A stretch of DNA of 64,000 nucleotides from Streptomyces sp. LHD-70 (GCF_031157275.1 NZ_JAVIFW010000005.1:372001-436000); one strand, 5' to 3'; positions 32,200 to 39,885 are shown, numbered from the stretch's first letter. Numbers and translations: made by a program. The notes: generated by a model not told the origin, from the letters alone.

Positions 32200-32892
32200 A
32201 TGCACATCGAGTACCGCTCCGACATGACCGTTGAACTGGTCGACTCCATGGGAGACGACCACAGCATTGCCCGCGCGGCCCGCGTCTCTTCCGGCACCAC
32301 CGGAACCCCCGACAAGGACCGCGGCCTGATCAACATGCTGATGCGCGACCGGCACGGCAGCCCCTTCGAGGCCGTCACCTTCCAGTTCCGTATCGAGTGC
32401 CCGCTCTTCGTGGCCCGAGAGTTCTTCCGCCACCGGATCGCCTCGTACAACGAAGTCTCCGGCCGCTACCAGGAGATGCAGCCCGTCTTCTACGTCCCCG
32501 ACGAGCACCGCCCGCTCAAGCAGGCCGGAAAGCCCGGCGCCTACAAGTTCAAGGCCGGCACCCCACAGCAGGCGATCGACGCCATGGTCATGCACCAGGA
32601 CGCCGCCGCAGAGGCGTGGAGCCGCTACCGGTTCATGCTGGACCGCGGAATCACCCGCGAAGTGGCCCGCAACGTACTGCCGTTGAGCCTGTACACGAGC
32701 TTCTACGTGACCTTGAACCTGCGCTCACTGCTCAACCTGCTCTCCCTGCGCTGGGCGCACCCGGACAGCACCGTGCCCACGTTCCCCCTCGCCGAGATCG
32801 AGGCCGTGGCCCAGCAGATTGACCAGTTCGCCCGCACCGTCGTCCCCGACGCCATGACGGCCTTCGACAAGAACGGACGTGTCGCCCCGTGA
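32200..32892 (+). CDS. thyX: Flavin-dependent thymidylate synthase
   Basis: 230 residues from the ATG at 32200; the frame is open upstream but only through the element and hairpin. Makes dTMP from dUMP using FAD and folate. The ThyX signature FRHRIASYNEVSGRYQEM is complete (RHRxxSxNExSxRY). LRSLLNLLSLRWAHPDST matches the C-terminal nucleotide-binding part. Works with the ribonucleotide reductase and dCMP deaminase encoded nearby to supply dTTP. Confidence 0.95.
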   Translation: MHIEYRSDMTVELVDSMGDDHSIARAARVSSGTTGTPDKDRGLINMLMRDRHGSPFEAVTFQFRIECPLFVAREFFRHRIASYNEVSGRYQEMQPVFYVPDEHRPLKQAGKPGAYKFKAGTPQQAIDAMVMHQDAAAEAWSRYRFMLDRGITREVARNVLPLSLYTSFYVTLNLRSLLNLLSLRWAHPDSTVPTFPLAEIEAVAQQIDQFARTVVPDAMTAFDKNGRVAP

Positions 32893-33131
32893 CCGAGATC
32901 CAGCACCAGAACGGCGTGATCAAGACCGAGGCGTCCGCACGGCCCACGATCTCCCACACCGGGGAACGCACGGTGACCGTCGAAGCCACCTACCGGGCCG
33001 ACGAGCACTTCGCCAGTTCAGAGGTTGTCCACCTCTCAAGAGCCGCTGCTCTCAAGGTCATTCGCGACATCGCCAAGGCCCTGGACGCCCACCTGGCCGA
33101 CGCCGTCACCCAGTACCTAGCCGAGGAATGA
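32889..33131 (+). CDS. Hypothetical early protein
   Basis: 80 residues, GTG at 32889, overlapping the thyX stop by four bases. Strand-rich start (RTVTVEATYRADEHFA) and a C-terminal amphipathic helix (ALKVIRDIAKALDAHLADAV). No recognised family. Ends 14 bases before the DNA polymerase gene. Confidence 0.6.
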   Translation: MTEIQHQNGVIKTEASARPTISHTGERTVTVEATYRADEHFASSEVVHLSRAAALKVIRDIAKALDAHLADAVTQYLAEE

Positions 33132-33145
33132 GATAGGAGGTCGCC

Positions 33146-34948
33146 TTGCGGCTCATCGAGTACCCGATCAAGGGTCAGACGGTTCGCATCCACGTCGTTG
33201 AGACCGAGGACGACCTTCCCGACTTTGAGTCCTTCATCCTGGCCAACCAGGATCTCCTTGCGCACGACTCCGAGACGACGGGCCTGGACTGGTGGAACGC
33301 CAGCGTCGGCACCTTCCGGGCCCGTCTCTGGCAGTTCGGCAACGCGTACGAGTCGTTCGTCGTGCCCGTCGAGAAGGACCGACCGTTTCGCAACGCGGTC
33401 CGCTGGGCGCTCAAGACCGCGTACCGGCTCATCGCGCAGAACGGCACGTTCGACCTTCACGTTGCTGAAGGCTGTCTCGGCATCCCGATGGAAGAGCTTG
33501 CTCCCAAGAGCTGGGACACCAAGCTGTTCGCCCACCTCGTCGACCCTCGGGCCGTCAAGGAAGGCGGGCCCGGCCTCAAGCTCGAAGAGCTGACCAAGCA
33601 CTACATCTGCCCTGTAGTGGCCGATGAGGTCAAGGGCTCCATGACGGCCATCGCCAAGGAACTCAAGGTCAAGAAGGACGACGTATGGCCCGTCATCCCA
33701 ATCGACCACCACGGCTACAACCTGTACGCGGGCATGGACCCCATCCTCGCCTTCCGGCTCTTCAAGATCCTCAAGCCGAAGGTTCCGGTACGCAGCCGGA
33801 AGAAGGGACTCATCTCCTGGGAGCACCGCCTCGCCCACATCACGGCGAAGATCGAGCGCCGGGGATACCTGCTCGACCAGGCGTACGCACAGGCCAAGTC
33901 GGAGGAGCTGTACGAGCAGCAACTCAAGTGGGAAGAGGTCGCACGCCGCGAAGGCGTCGACAACGTCAACTCCAACGCACAGATCATCGCCGCCCTTCAG
34001 GGGCGCGGCGTCAAGCTCACCAAGAAGACCAAGAAGGGGAACCTATCGGTCGATGACGAAGTACTGTCCGCGGTCGGCATTCCGCTGACCGAGGCCATCA
34101 TCCAGGCCAAGAAGGCGATGAAGTGGAAGGCCACCTGGTTCGACCGGGCCCTTCACGGCCAGGACGCCGAAGGCCGAGTGCACGCGAGCATCAACTCCTG
34201 CCAGGCCAGGACGGCTCGTATGACCATCTCGGGCGCCGTACCGGCACAGACCCTTCCGGCCGGCGACTCGTACGTCCGACACTGCTTCCTCGCCGAACCG
34301 GGACACGTCACCGTAAGCAGCGACTACGGAAACATGGAGCTGCGCGTCCTCGCCGCCTTCAGCGGCGACCCGACGATGCTCGACGCGTTCCACCGCGGCC
34401 TGGACCTCCACCAGATCACCGCCGACGCCGCAGGCGTCGACCGCAAGGCAGGCAAGGGCACCAACTTCACCGTCTGCTTCGGAGGCGGCTGGAAGGCCAT
34501 CGTCGAGCAGTACGGCGTATCGGAGGTCGAAGCCAAGAAGGCCGTCAAGGCGTTCTGGGAGACCTACCCCGGCGTGAAGCGCCTGGCCGACCGCCTACAG
34601 CGCGAGGCCCGCCGCACCGGCTACATCTACACCGGCACCGGCCGACGCATACCCGTCGACCGCGACCGGATCTACGCCGCCCTCAACTACTTCATCCAGT
34701 CCACCAGCCGTGACATCACGGCCCGAGCCCTGATCGAACTCGACCGACACGGATACACCGAGTTCGTTCGCCTCCCCATCCACGACGAGCTGGTCTTCAG
34801 CTTCCCCGAGGACCGCGCCACCGAGCTGGCCGAGAAGACCGCGCGAATCATGGAGATGGCCGTCCGCGGCCTCCTGGTCCCCGTGGACGCCGAGATCGGC
34901 AAGCAGTCGTGGGGGAGCGTCCTCGACCTCGAAGCAAGCAAGCACTAG
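33146..34948 (+). CDS. DNA polymerase I-like, family A
   Basis: 600 residues from a TTG at 33146 with a strong AGGAGG six bases upstream. N-terminal 3'-5' exonuclease domain with HDSETTG, NGTFDLH and YNLYAGMD. Polymerase domain with motif A (SSDYGNMELRVLAAFSGD), motif B/O-helix (RKAGKGTNFTVCFGGG) and motif C (PIHDELVFSF). No 5'-nuclease domain. Length and layout fit the replicative polymerase of L5-type phages. The TTG start with a consensus ribosome site may limit translation. Confidence 0.95.
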   Translation: MRLIEYPIKGQTVRIHVVETEDDLPDFESFILANQDLLAHDSETTGLDWWNASVGTFRARLWQFGNAYESFVVPVEKDRPFRNAVRWALKTAYRLIAQNGTFDLHVAEGCLGIPMEELAPKSWDTKLFAHLVDPRAVKEGGPGLKLEELTKHYICPVVADEVKGSMTAIAKELKVKKDDVWPVIPIDHHGYNLYAGMDPILAFRLFKILKPKVPVRSRKKGLISWEHRLAHITAKIERRGYLLDQAYAQAKSEELYEQQLKWEEVARREGVDNVNSNAQIIAALQGRGVKLTKKTKKGNLSVDDEVLSAVGIPLTEAIIQAKKAMKWKATWFDRALHGQDAEGRVHASINSCQARTARMTISGAVPAQTLPAGDSYVRHCFLAEPGHVTVSSDYGNMELRVLAAFSGDPTMLDAFHRGLDLHQITADAAGVDRKAGKGTNFTVCFGGGWKAIVEQYGVSEVEAKKAVKAFWETYPGVKRLADRLQREARRTGYIYTGTGRRIPVDRDRIYAALNYFIQSTSRDITARALIELDRHGYTEFVRLPIHDELVFSFPEDRATELAEKTARIMEMAVRGLLVPVDAEIGKQSWGSVLDLEASKH

Positions 34949-34957
34949 GAGCCGCGC

Positions 34958-35128
34958 ATGTACGCCAACTACCTCGGCGACGACCAGGTTCAGGTCACGT
35001 TCGAGTCCGACGACCTTGAGGCCGTCATCGACGCAGTGAAGACCGGCATGGACCGGGCTAAGGGCGGCCTCATCGACCCGGCCGCCGTCACCGAGTTCCT
35101 TCAGGAAGTCGAGTACGTCCAGGGCTGA
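34958..35128 (+). CDS. Small hypothetical protein
   Basis: 56 residues, ATG at 34958 with TAGGAG upstream, nine bases after the polymerase stop. Sequence MYANYLGDDQVQVTFESDD then helix LEAVIDAVKTGMDRA and ending EVEYVQG. Codon pattern is consistent with real coding. Function unknown. Confidence 0.65.
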   Translation: MYANYLGDDQVQVTFESDDLEAVIDAVKTGMDRAKGGLIDPAAVTEFLQEVEYVQG

Positions 35129-35153
35129 CAGCCCACTTACCCATCCCCAAAAA

Positions 35154-35168
35154 GTTGAATTGAGTACC
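35154..35168 (+). promoter_or_regulatory. Dispersed element copy 10, next to a start codon
   Basis: GTTGAATTGAGTACC, one mismatch at position 6, preceded by CCCCAAAAA. The next gene's ATG begins two bases downstream (35170), as in copy 4. Confidence 0.75.
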
Positions 35169-35169
35169 C

Positions 35170-35418
35170 ATGGCTGATCAGAACCCCTTTGACGAGCTGG
35201 TGTCCAACATCGAGACCGAGTTCAACCAAGCCCTCATCGAGAAGCGCGGAACCATCACGCTCATGCTCGCCCGCATCGCCGGAACGATCTACACCGAAGC
35301 CATCGCACACGGCGTACCTCACGTCCTGGCACAAGAGATGGCCCAGGACTACTGGATCAAGGAGATGCATCCCGGAGCAGTCATCGTCACCGAAGGCGAG
35401 GACGATGCCGACCACTGA
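35170..35418 (+). CDS. Hypothetical early protein
   Basis: 82 residues, ATG at 35170. Largely helical (ELVSNIETEFNQALIEKRGT, ARIAGTIYTEAIAHG) with an acidic C-terminus. No recognised family. The ribosome site is replaced by the dispersed element, so initiation efficiency is uncertain. Overlaps the next gene by 14 bases. Confidence 0.6.
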   Translation: MADQNPFDELVSNIETEFNQALIEKRGTITLMLARIAGTIYTEAIAHGVPHVLAQEMAQDYWIKEMHPGAVIVTEGEDDADH

Positions 35419-35599
35419 GTACGACCTTGACTGCTACCTCCACAACCGGCTCTCCAACTTCAGCACCGAAGAGCTTGAGGCTCTGGCCTCGCTCATCCAC
35501 TTGGGCCTCAGGAGCCTCGAAGAGGACCGCACTCTGGCCTACGAGCTGGAGCAAGAGATCACCGAAGAACTCGACTCCCGAGAGGGCACAGCCATATGA
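35405..35599 (+). CDS. Small hypothetical protein upstream of dCMP deaminase
   Basis: 64 residues, ATG at 35405 (MPTTEYDLDCYLHNRLSNFS). Helical and acidic (EELEALASLIHLGLRSLEED). Its stop (ATA TGA) falls exactly where the deaminase should start, and the deaminase lies in the +1 frame relative to it, so translational coupling or frameshifting is possible. Confidence 0.6.
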   Translation: MPTTEYDLDCYLHNRLSNFSTEELEALASLIHLGLRSLEEDRTLAYELEQEITEELDSREGTAI

Positions 35600-35984
35600 A
35601 CGCCCCGACTGGGACGACTACTTCCTCGGCATCACACAGGCGGTCGCAGCGCGCGGCGACTGCTGCCGAAGCCGCGTCGGCGCGGTCCTCGTCGGACCCG
35701 ACCACCGCATACGCGCGACCGGCTACAACGGAACGCCTCCGGGAGGCCCGTCTTGCCTCCGTGGAGAGTGCGAACGGTGTGCGTCTCAAGTCCCGTCAGG
35801 AACGGGCTATGAGAACTGTCTTGAGACACACGCCGAGGCTAACGCTCTCCTACACGCGAGCTGGCAGGACTGCCAAGGGGCAACGCTCTACATAACCCGC
35901 GCACCCTGCCGCGACTGCTCCAAGCTCATCCGCTCGGCCGGCATCCACCGCGTGGTGTGGCCCGACCACATCAACACCATCTGA
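35595..35984 (+). CDS. Deoxycytidylate deaminase-like protein, start unclear
   Basis: About 129 residues (from RPDWDDYFLGI). Converts dCMP to dUMP for ThyX. The zinc site is complete: THAEAN (HAE) and APCRDC (PCxxC); substrate loop TGYNGTPPGGPSC with extra Cys ligands (CERCAS). There is no ATG, GTG or TTG in this frame near the N-terminus: an ATG at 35596 is one frame off and gives a meaningless product, and the nearest in-frame TTG codons are far upstream inside the previous gene. A one-base loss near an ancestral ATGGAACGC is the simplest reading; +1 recoding from the upstream ORF is an alternative. Confidence 0.8.
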   Translation, partial: YERPDWDDYFLGITQAVAARGDCCRSRVGAVLVGPDHRIRATGYNGTPPGGPSCLRGECERCASQVPSGTGYENCLETHAEANALLHASWQDCQGATLYITRAPCRDCSKLIRSAGIHRVVWPDHINTI

Positions 35985-35996
35985 CACAGCACAACG

Positions 35997-36026
35997 AAGA
36001 GGCCCCCTCGGGCGAGGGGGCCTCTT
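35997..36026 (+). terminator. Intrinsic terminator ending the early operon
   Basis: AAGAGGCCCCCTCG / CGAGGGGGCCTCTT, a 14-bp inverted repeat, followed by CCTGTTCC. It is A-rich before and T-containing after, so it can act in both directions. Confidence 0.8.
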
Positions 36027-36045
36027 CCTGTTCCAGGAGCACCAC

Positions 36046-36153
36046 ATGAACCGGGACACCGAAGTCCGCCCCTACGAAGACTGCATGGACGACTTCTGGC
36101 AGACCATCGCCGAAATGACGGTCAAGTACGCAGACCGCCTCAACCGGAGCTAG
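36046..36153 (+). CDS. Very small ORF beyond the early terminator
   Basis: 35 residues, ATG at 36046 with CAGGAG at good spacing. MNRDTEVRPYEDCMDDFWQ, then helix IAEMTVKYADRLNRS. The ribosome site and the amphipathic helix argue for a real peptide. Function unknown. Confidence 0.5.
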   Translation: MNRDTEVRPYEDCMDDFWQTIAEMTVKYADRLNRS

Positions 36154-36221
36154 GTCTCTGCCGGATCAGTGGACCTCTAGCCCGACCTCCGCCGGGGAGA
36201 CAGGTTCTCTACTCTGGTCGG

Positions 36222-36557
36222 ATGACGACGCACACGCTGGACACGGTGACCGCGCTGCTTCACAACCTGTCCGATGAGACGGAGTCCGGCAGGCGAATCC
36301 CCACCGCTCCAGAGCTGACCTGCGCCGAGTATGTGCTCCAGGCGTCTGGCGAGCCCACTGAGGTGATTTGCGATGCGCTGAGGCTCGCCGGTCCGGATGT
36401 CGCCCCAAAAGGCAGCACGTTCGCCGTGACCCTTGTCCACTGCGCGGGCCTCCTACGCTCGGCCTCTGCTGCCGAGTCACCAGACGGACAGGCGCTCATC
36501 GCTCTCCTACACCGCACCATGTCCACCGTGGCTAACGCCCCCAGGCAGCACAGCTAG
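36222..36557 (+). CDS. Hypothetical protein next to integrase
   Basis: 111 residues, ATG at 36222; a TACTCT hexamer lies about 12 bases upstream, so the transcript may be nearly leaderless. Helical throughout (LDTVTALLHNLSDETESG, ADGQ-like C-terminal helix ALIALLHRTMSTV). It converges with the integrase gene, overlapping its 3' end by four bases. Small genes here can be recombination directionality factors, but no motif supports that. Confidence 0.5.
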   Translation: MTTHTLDTVTALLHNLSDETESGRRIPTAPELTCAEYVLQASGEPTEVICDALRLAGPDVAPKGSTFAVTLVHCAGLLRSASAAESPDGQALIALLHRTMSTVANAPRQHS

Positions 36558-38335
36558 GCCACCGTGCCCACATCCGCCTGCGTCACCTCGGGCTTCGGCG
36601 GCGGCGCCACCCACATCGGGTACACCGTCGTCTTCGTCTCCGGATCACGGCCACGGTGCACCCGTATCGTCCGCACCAGCTTCTTCAAGATCACACGCTG
36701 GTCATCAGGATCAGCCACATCGAACACGTCCAACGCCGACGCCACAGCATCCGGCGCCGGCCGCGGGATGATCACCGGCTGGTCAGCAATCCGCTTCCGG
36801 ATCAGAGCGCTCTCCTCACGGAGGGCGCTCTTCTGTGTTTCGTACTCCGCCCTCCTCCGGCGAGCAGCCTCGGGGCTGATCAGCTCATCCAGCACCGCAT
36901 CCGTCAGCTTGTCCTCCTTGCGGCGCAGCTCGGCAATCTCGTCATCGATCACCTTGAGCCGGACCAGGTCCGCATTCGCCTCGAACGTCTTCGCCGCCTC
37001 GGCCTGAACCTGCTCGACCCGAGACGCCACACTCAGTGCCCCGTCCGCGTCACCGTCGATCTGCTCCACGAGGTACTGCCGCGCCGCGGCCTGTGCCGTC
37101 TCCAGCGTCACGTACACACCCCCGCCGGGGCAGTCCTTGAACTTCATGTGCCGTGTGCACCGGAACAGAACGTCGCGGGGATCGGGCTTGCCGTCCACCC
37201 ACGGCTTCTGGACCTTCTTGGCGCGGAGCATCGAGTGCATGTTGCCGCCGCAGCCGAAGCACGTGAGCACGCCGGAGACGGAGTACTTCGCCGAGTGGTC
37301 GTGGTTCTTGTCGTCGTTGTCCCGGCCGCTGAGGCGGCGGGCGACGTACGCGTCCCACAGACGCTCGCACTCCACCTCGTCGTCGATCACGGCCTTGTGC
37401 TTGCCCTTGTAGTACAGGTACGCCGTGATGTCCCGGTGCGCGCTCTTGCGCTTCCTCTTGGTGGTCCCGTCCTCGCGGGTGATCACCGTGTACAGCTCTT
37501 CGGGGAGCGTGTACCGGACGAAGCCCAGGGCGAACCCCGTGTCGAGAATGGAGTACAGATCGCCTGCGTCGATCTCCCGCCCCGTCCAATTGACGATCTT
37601 GTGTTTCCGGAGCCAGAGCACCATGCTCCGGACCGACAGGCCCTCGGCGTAGTCCGAATACAGCTTCACGTAGATGGGGCAGTACTCGGTGATCGGATTG
37701 AGGATGCCCTCCTTGCACTTCGGGCACTTGTCGACCGGCTTGCCCTTCTCCGGCGGAGGGCAGGTGTCGCAGCGGTAGTACCCGAACTTTCCGCGGGCAG
37801 CACTGCCGTGGGGGAGTCCCCGATTCTTGCGGCGTTCGATCGCCGCCTTCCACATGTCCGACTTCTGGTTCGACTCCAGCTCCGCGATGTTGAGCATCTG
37901 TGCGATGGCGAACCGGCCAATGGTCGTCTTGCCGTCGAAGTCTTCGTGGGCTGCCCGGACCTCGATGCCATAGGCAAGAAGATCATCAAGGTGCTGGAGG
38001 CTTTCGCGGAGGTTGCGGCCGAAGCGAGACCAGATCCAGAGGATCAGGACATCGAACTCCTTGTTCCGCGCCATCTCCTTGATCTCGGAGATCTTGCGAT
38101 CTTCGAATTCACGGCCGGACTCACCGAGGTCCATGATCGGCTCGACAATGACATCAATGTCATTCGCGTCCGCGAGCTTCTGCGCGTGGCTGATCTGAAG
38201 CTCGGGGCTGATCATGTCTGCGCGGGCGATGGAGACGCGGACGTAGATCACGCCGCGCTTTTTGCGACGGAAGGTCGCTGGGATGTTGTCTTCCACTGCT
38301 GGGCGCAGACGGATAGGTGCAGGTGCGGGGGACAT
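36554..38335 (-). CDS. Large serine integrase
   Basis: 593 residues from the ATG at 38335; an in-frame GTG three codons earlier is also possible, and longer frames run into the attachment site. Catalytic domain: VIYVRVSIARADMISPELQ (nucleophile Ser in VRVS), then WIWSRFGRNLRESLQHL and GRFAIAQMLNIAELES. It is followed by a recombinase domain, the zinc ribbon CFGCGGNMHSM with distal Cys, and a long coiled coil (LKVIDDEIAELRRKEDKL). An additional CDTC...CPKC cluster lies near residue 200. Inserts the phage at attB. Confidence 0.95.
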   Translation of the reverse strand: MSPAPAPIRLRPAVEDNIPATFRRKKRGVIYVRVSIARADMISPELQISHAQKLADANDIDVIVEPIMDLGESGREFEDRKISEIKEMARNKEFDVLILWIWSRFGRNLRESLQHLDDLLAYGIEVRAAHEDFDGKTTIGRFAIAQMLNIAELESNQKSDMWKAAIERRKNRGLPHGSAARGKFGYYRCDTCPPPEKGKPVDKCPKCKEGILNPITEYCPIYVKLYSDYAEGLSVRSMVLWLRKHKIVNWTGREIDAGDLYSILDTGFALGFVRYTLPEELYTVITREDGTTKRKRKSAHRDITAYLYYKGKHKAVIDDEVECERLWDAYVARRLSGRDNDDKNHDHSAKYSVSGVLTCFGCGGNMHSMLRAKKVQKPWVDGKPDPRDVLFRCTRHMKFKDCPGGGVYVTLETAQAAARQYLVEQIDGDADGALSVASRVEQVQAEAAKTFEANADLVRLKVIDDEIAELRRKEDKLTDAVLDELISPEAARRRRAEYETQKSALREESALIRKRIADQPVIIPRPAPDAVASALDVFDVADPDDQRVILKKLVRTIRVHRGRDPETKTTVYPMWVAPPPKPEVTQADVGTVA

Positions 38336-38425
38336 GATGCTCACGCCTTTCAACAATACGTGTCGTGAACATCCGTCGATAAAGGGGGATAGGTCGGGCT
38401 CTCTGGAGCCAGGCAGCCCTAGTGA
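38336..38425. other. Attachment junction (attR-type) beside integrase
   Basis: The interval between the integrase start and the last recognisable permease codon. On the minus strand host-like sequence ends near TTCGTCGCTCCGG; phage sequence begins with GAGTGCATCACTAG. The exact crossover dinucleotide cannot be fixed without the other junction. Confidence 0.6.
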
Positions 38426-38589
38426 TGCACTCCCGGAGCGACGAAGGACGCCCCGAACATCGCGACCACGTGCTGCGCCCCGAGCCCGGCCGTGCGCGGC
38501 CAGGAAAGCCGCTCGTCGGGGCGGACCACGGCGCCCGGTGCGGGGGTGCGGCCATCGCCGTGGAGTTTCCAGCGGACGCCGAGGTTCAT
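38419..38589 (-). pseudogene. Uracil/xanthine permease, 5' fragment truncated by prophage
   Basis: From the ATG at 38589 the frame gives MNLGVRWKLHGDGRTPAPG, then VVRPDERLSWPRT and GLGAQHVVAMFGASFVAP, which I recognise as the N-terminus of Streptomyces uracil-xanthine permeases (NCS2 family). After residue 52 it diverges (GVHH) and stops at 38419. The remaining several hundred codons are absent here and should lie beyond the left end of the prophage. The gene starts 60 bases after the MFS gene stop on the same strand. Confidence 0.8.
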
Positions 38590-38649
38590 GGCCGGGATTC
38601 ACTTTCGTTACGTCTTAAATGAGCAGGGCCATGTTAGAGGGTGGCGAAA

Positions 38650-39885
38650 TCAAGCCCGTCCGGCGTTCGAGGACGAGCCCGAAGGGCGATCGGCGGTCAC
38701 GCCGGTGCCGGGTGCCGTCACTGCCGCGCGGTCCTTGCCTCGCAACACCCCCGCGAACACCACAAGACCGAACGCCAGCGCCGTCACCAGGCCGAACGAC
38801 GCCACCAGCGACGTCGCGTCCGCGATCGCGCCGATCGCCGAGGGGGCGATCAGTCCCGAGGTGTACGTGATGGTCGCGACGCCCGCGATCGCCAGGCTCG
38901 GGTTGTCGCCGCTGCGCCCCGCCGCCGCGAACGCCAGCGGTACGACGACGGCGATGCCGAGCCCCAGGCAGCCGAAACCGGCCATGGCCTGCGCCGGGTG
39001 CGCCGAGGTCACCACCAGGAGGCCGCCGACGGTCGCGACCACCCCGCCGACGCGGACCGTGCGCACCGCCCCGAACCGGTCGACCACCTTGTCGCCCGCG
39101 ATCCGCGCCACCGCCATCGTCAGCGCGAACGCGGTCGTGCAGGCGGCCGCGAGCCCGGCCGAGGTCTCCAGCTCGTCCCGCAGGTACACCGCCGACCAGT
39201 CCAGGCTCGCGCCCTCCGCGAACACCGCGCAGAACCCGACGAGCCCGATGAGCACGGCGGACTTCGGCGGCAGCGCGAAGCGCGGCGGCGGCTCCTCGTC
39301 CGGGGTGGGGCGCAGGTCGAGCACGCCCTGGCAGAACACCAGGCCGAGCACGGTCAGAACGCCGGAGGCCAGCGCGTGGTGCAGCCGGGCGTCCGCCCCG
39401 AGGTGCGCGGCGAGCGTGCCGGCCGCCGAACCGATCAGGGCGCCCGTGCTCCACATGCCGTGCAGCCCGGACATGATCGAGCGGTCGAGCCGGTTCTCCA
39501 CCTCCACGCCGAGCGCGTTCATCGCGACGTCCGACATCCCGGAGGTCGCCCCGTACACGAAGAGCGCGGCGCAGAGCGTGACCAGGTTCGGGGCGAGGGC
39601 GGGCAGCACCAGGGAGAGCGTCCACAGGGCGAGCAGTCCGCGCAGCGCGGTGCGGGCGCCGAAACGGTGGCTGATCGCGCCCGCGAGCGGCATCGCGACG
39701 GACGCGCCGATCGCCGGGAACGCGAGGGCGAGGCCCAGCTGGCCGGCGCTCACACCGGCGTGCTCCTGGATCCACGGCACCCGCGTCGCGAACGAGCCCG
39801 TCACCGAGCCGTGCACGCAGAAGACGGCCGCGACGGCGTACCGCGCGCGCCTCAACTGCCGTGTGCCGTAGTCCGGTTCACTCAT
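38650..39885 (-). CDS. MFS transporter
   Basis: 411 residues from the ATG at 39885. About twelve hydrophobic segments; N-terminal VFCVHGSVTGSFATRVPWIQ and the loop following segment 2 (ISHRFGARTALR) fit the major facilitator superfamily, fosmidomycin/sugar-efflux-like or YbjJ-type branch. The central cytoplasmic loop (RPTPDEEPPPRF) separates the two six-helix halves. Substrate cannot be told. It is the first intact chromosomal gene after the prophage. Confidence 0.85.
   Translation of the reverse strand: MSEPDYGTRQLRRARYAVAAVFCVHGSVTGSFATRVPWIQEHAGVSAGQLGLALAFPAIGASVAMPLAGAISHRFGARTALRGLLALWTLSLVLPALAPNLVTLCAALFVYGATSGMSDVAMNALGVEVENRLDRSIMSGLHGMWSTGALIGSAAGTLAAHLGADARLHHALASGVLTVLGLVFCQGVLDLRPTPDEEPPPRFALPPKSAVLIGLVGFCAVFAEGASLDWSAVYLRDELETSAGLAAACTTAFALTMAVARIAGDKVVDRFGAVRTVRVGGVVATVGGLLVVTSAHPAQAMAGFGCLGLGIAVVVPLAFAAAGRSGDNPSLAIAGVATITYTSGLIAPSAIGAIADATSLVASFGLVTALAFGLVVFAGVLRGKDRAAVTAPGTGVTADRPSGSSSNAGRA

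Larger units (their letters stand above)
1..38425. mobile_element. Integrated siphophage (prophage), left end outside window
   Basis: Contiguous phage genome with leftward late genes (terminase to tail tip) and rightward replication genes, ended by a serine integrase. The right boundary is set near 38,420 because host uracil-permease coding sequence stops making sense there. The left attachment site and the lysis genes are not in the window. Base composition is visibly less GC-rich than the chromosome to the right. The prophage order (integrase and polymerase at one end, terminase and repressor meeting in the middle) is the circular permutation expected if the virion ends lie between the repressor and terminase genes and attP lies beside the integrase. 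Confidence 0.95.

Noticed and set aside
17257..35168. Dispersed 15-base element as a CRISPR array or att sites
   Set aside because: Spacing is irregular (81 to several thousand bases), sites are in gene gaps and strand-aligned with transcription, and there is no spacer pattern or recombinase-specific symmetry.
35596..35895. ATG-started ORF of 99 codons at the dCMP deaminase start
   Set aside because: Low-complexity Ser/Thr/Ala/Arg product in the wrong frame over conserved deaminase motifs; kept only as evidence of a start-codon problem.
36222..36557. Recombination directionality factor next to the integrase
   Set aside because: Position fits but there is no helix-turn-helix or known RDF signature, so it is left as hypothetical.
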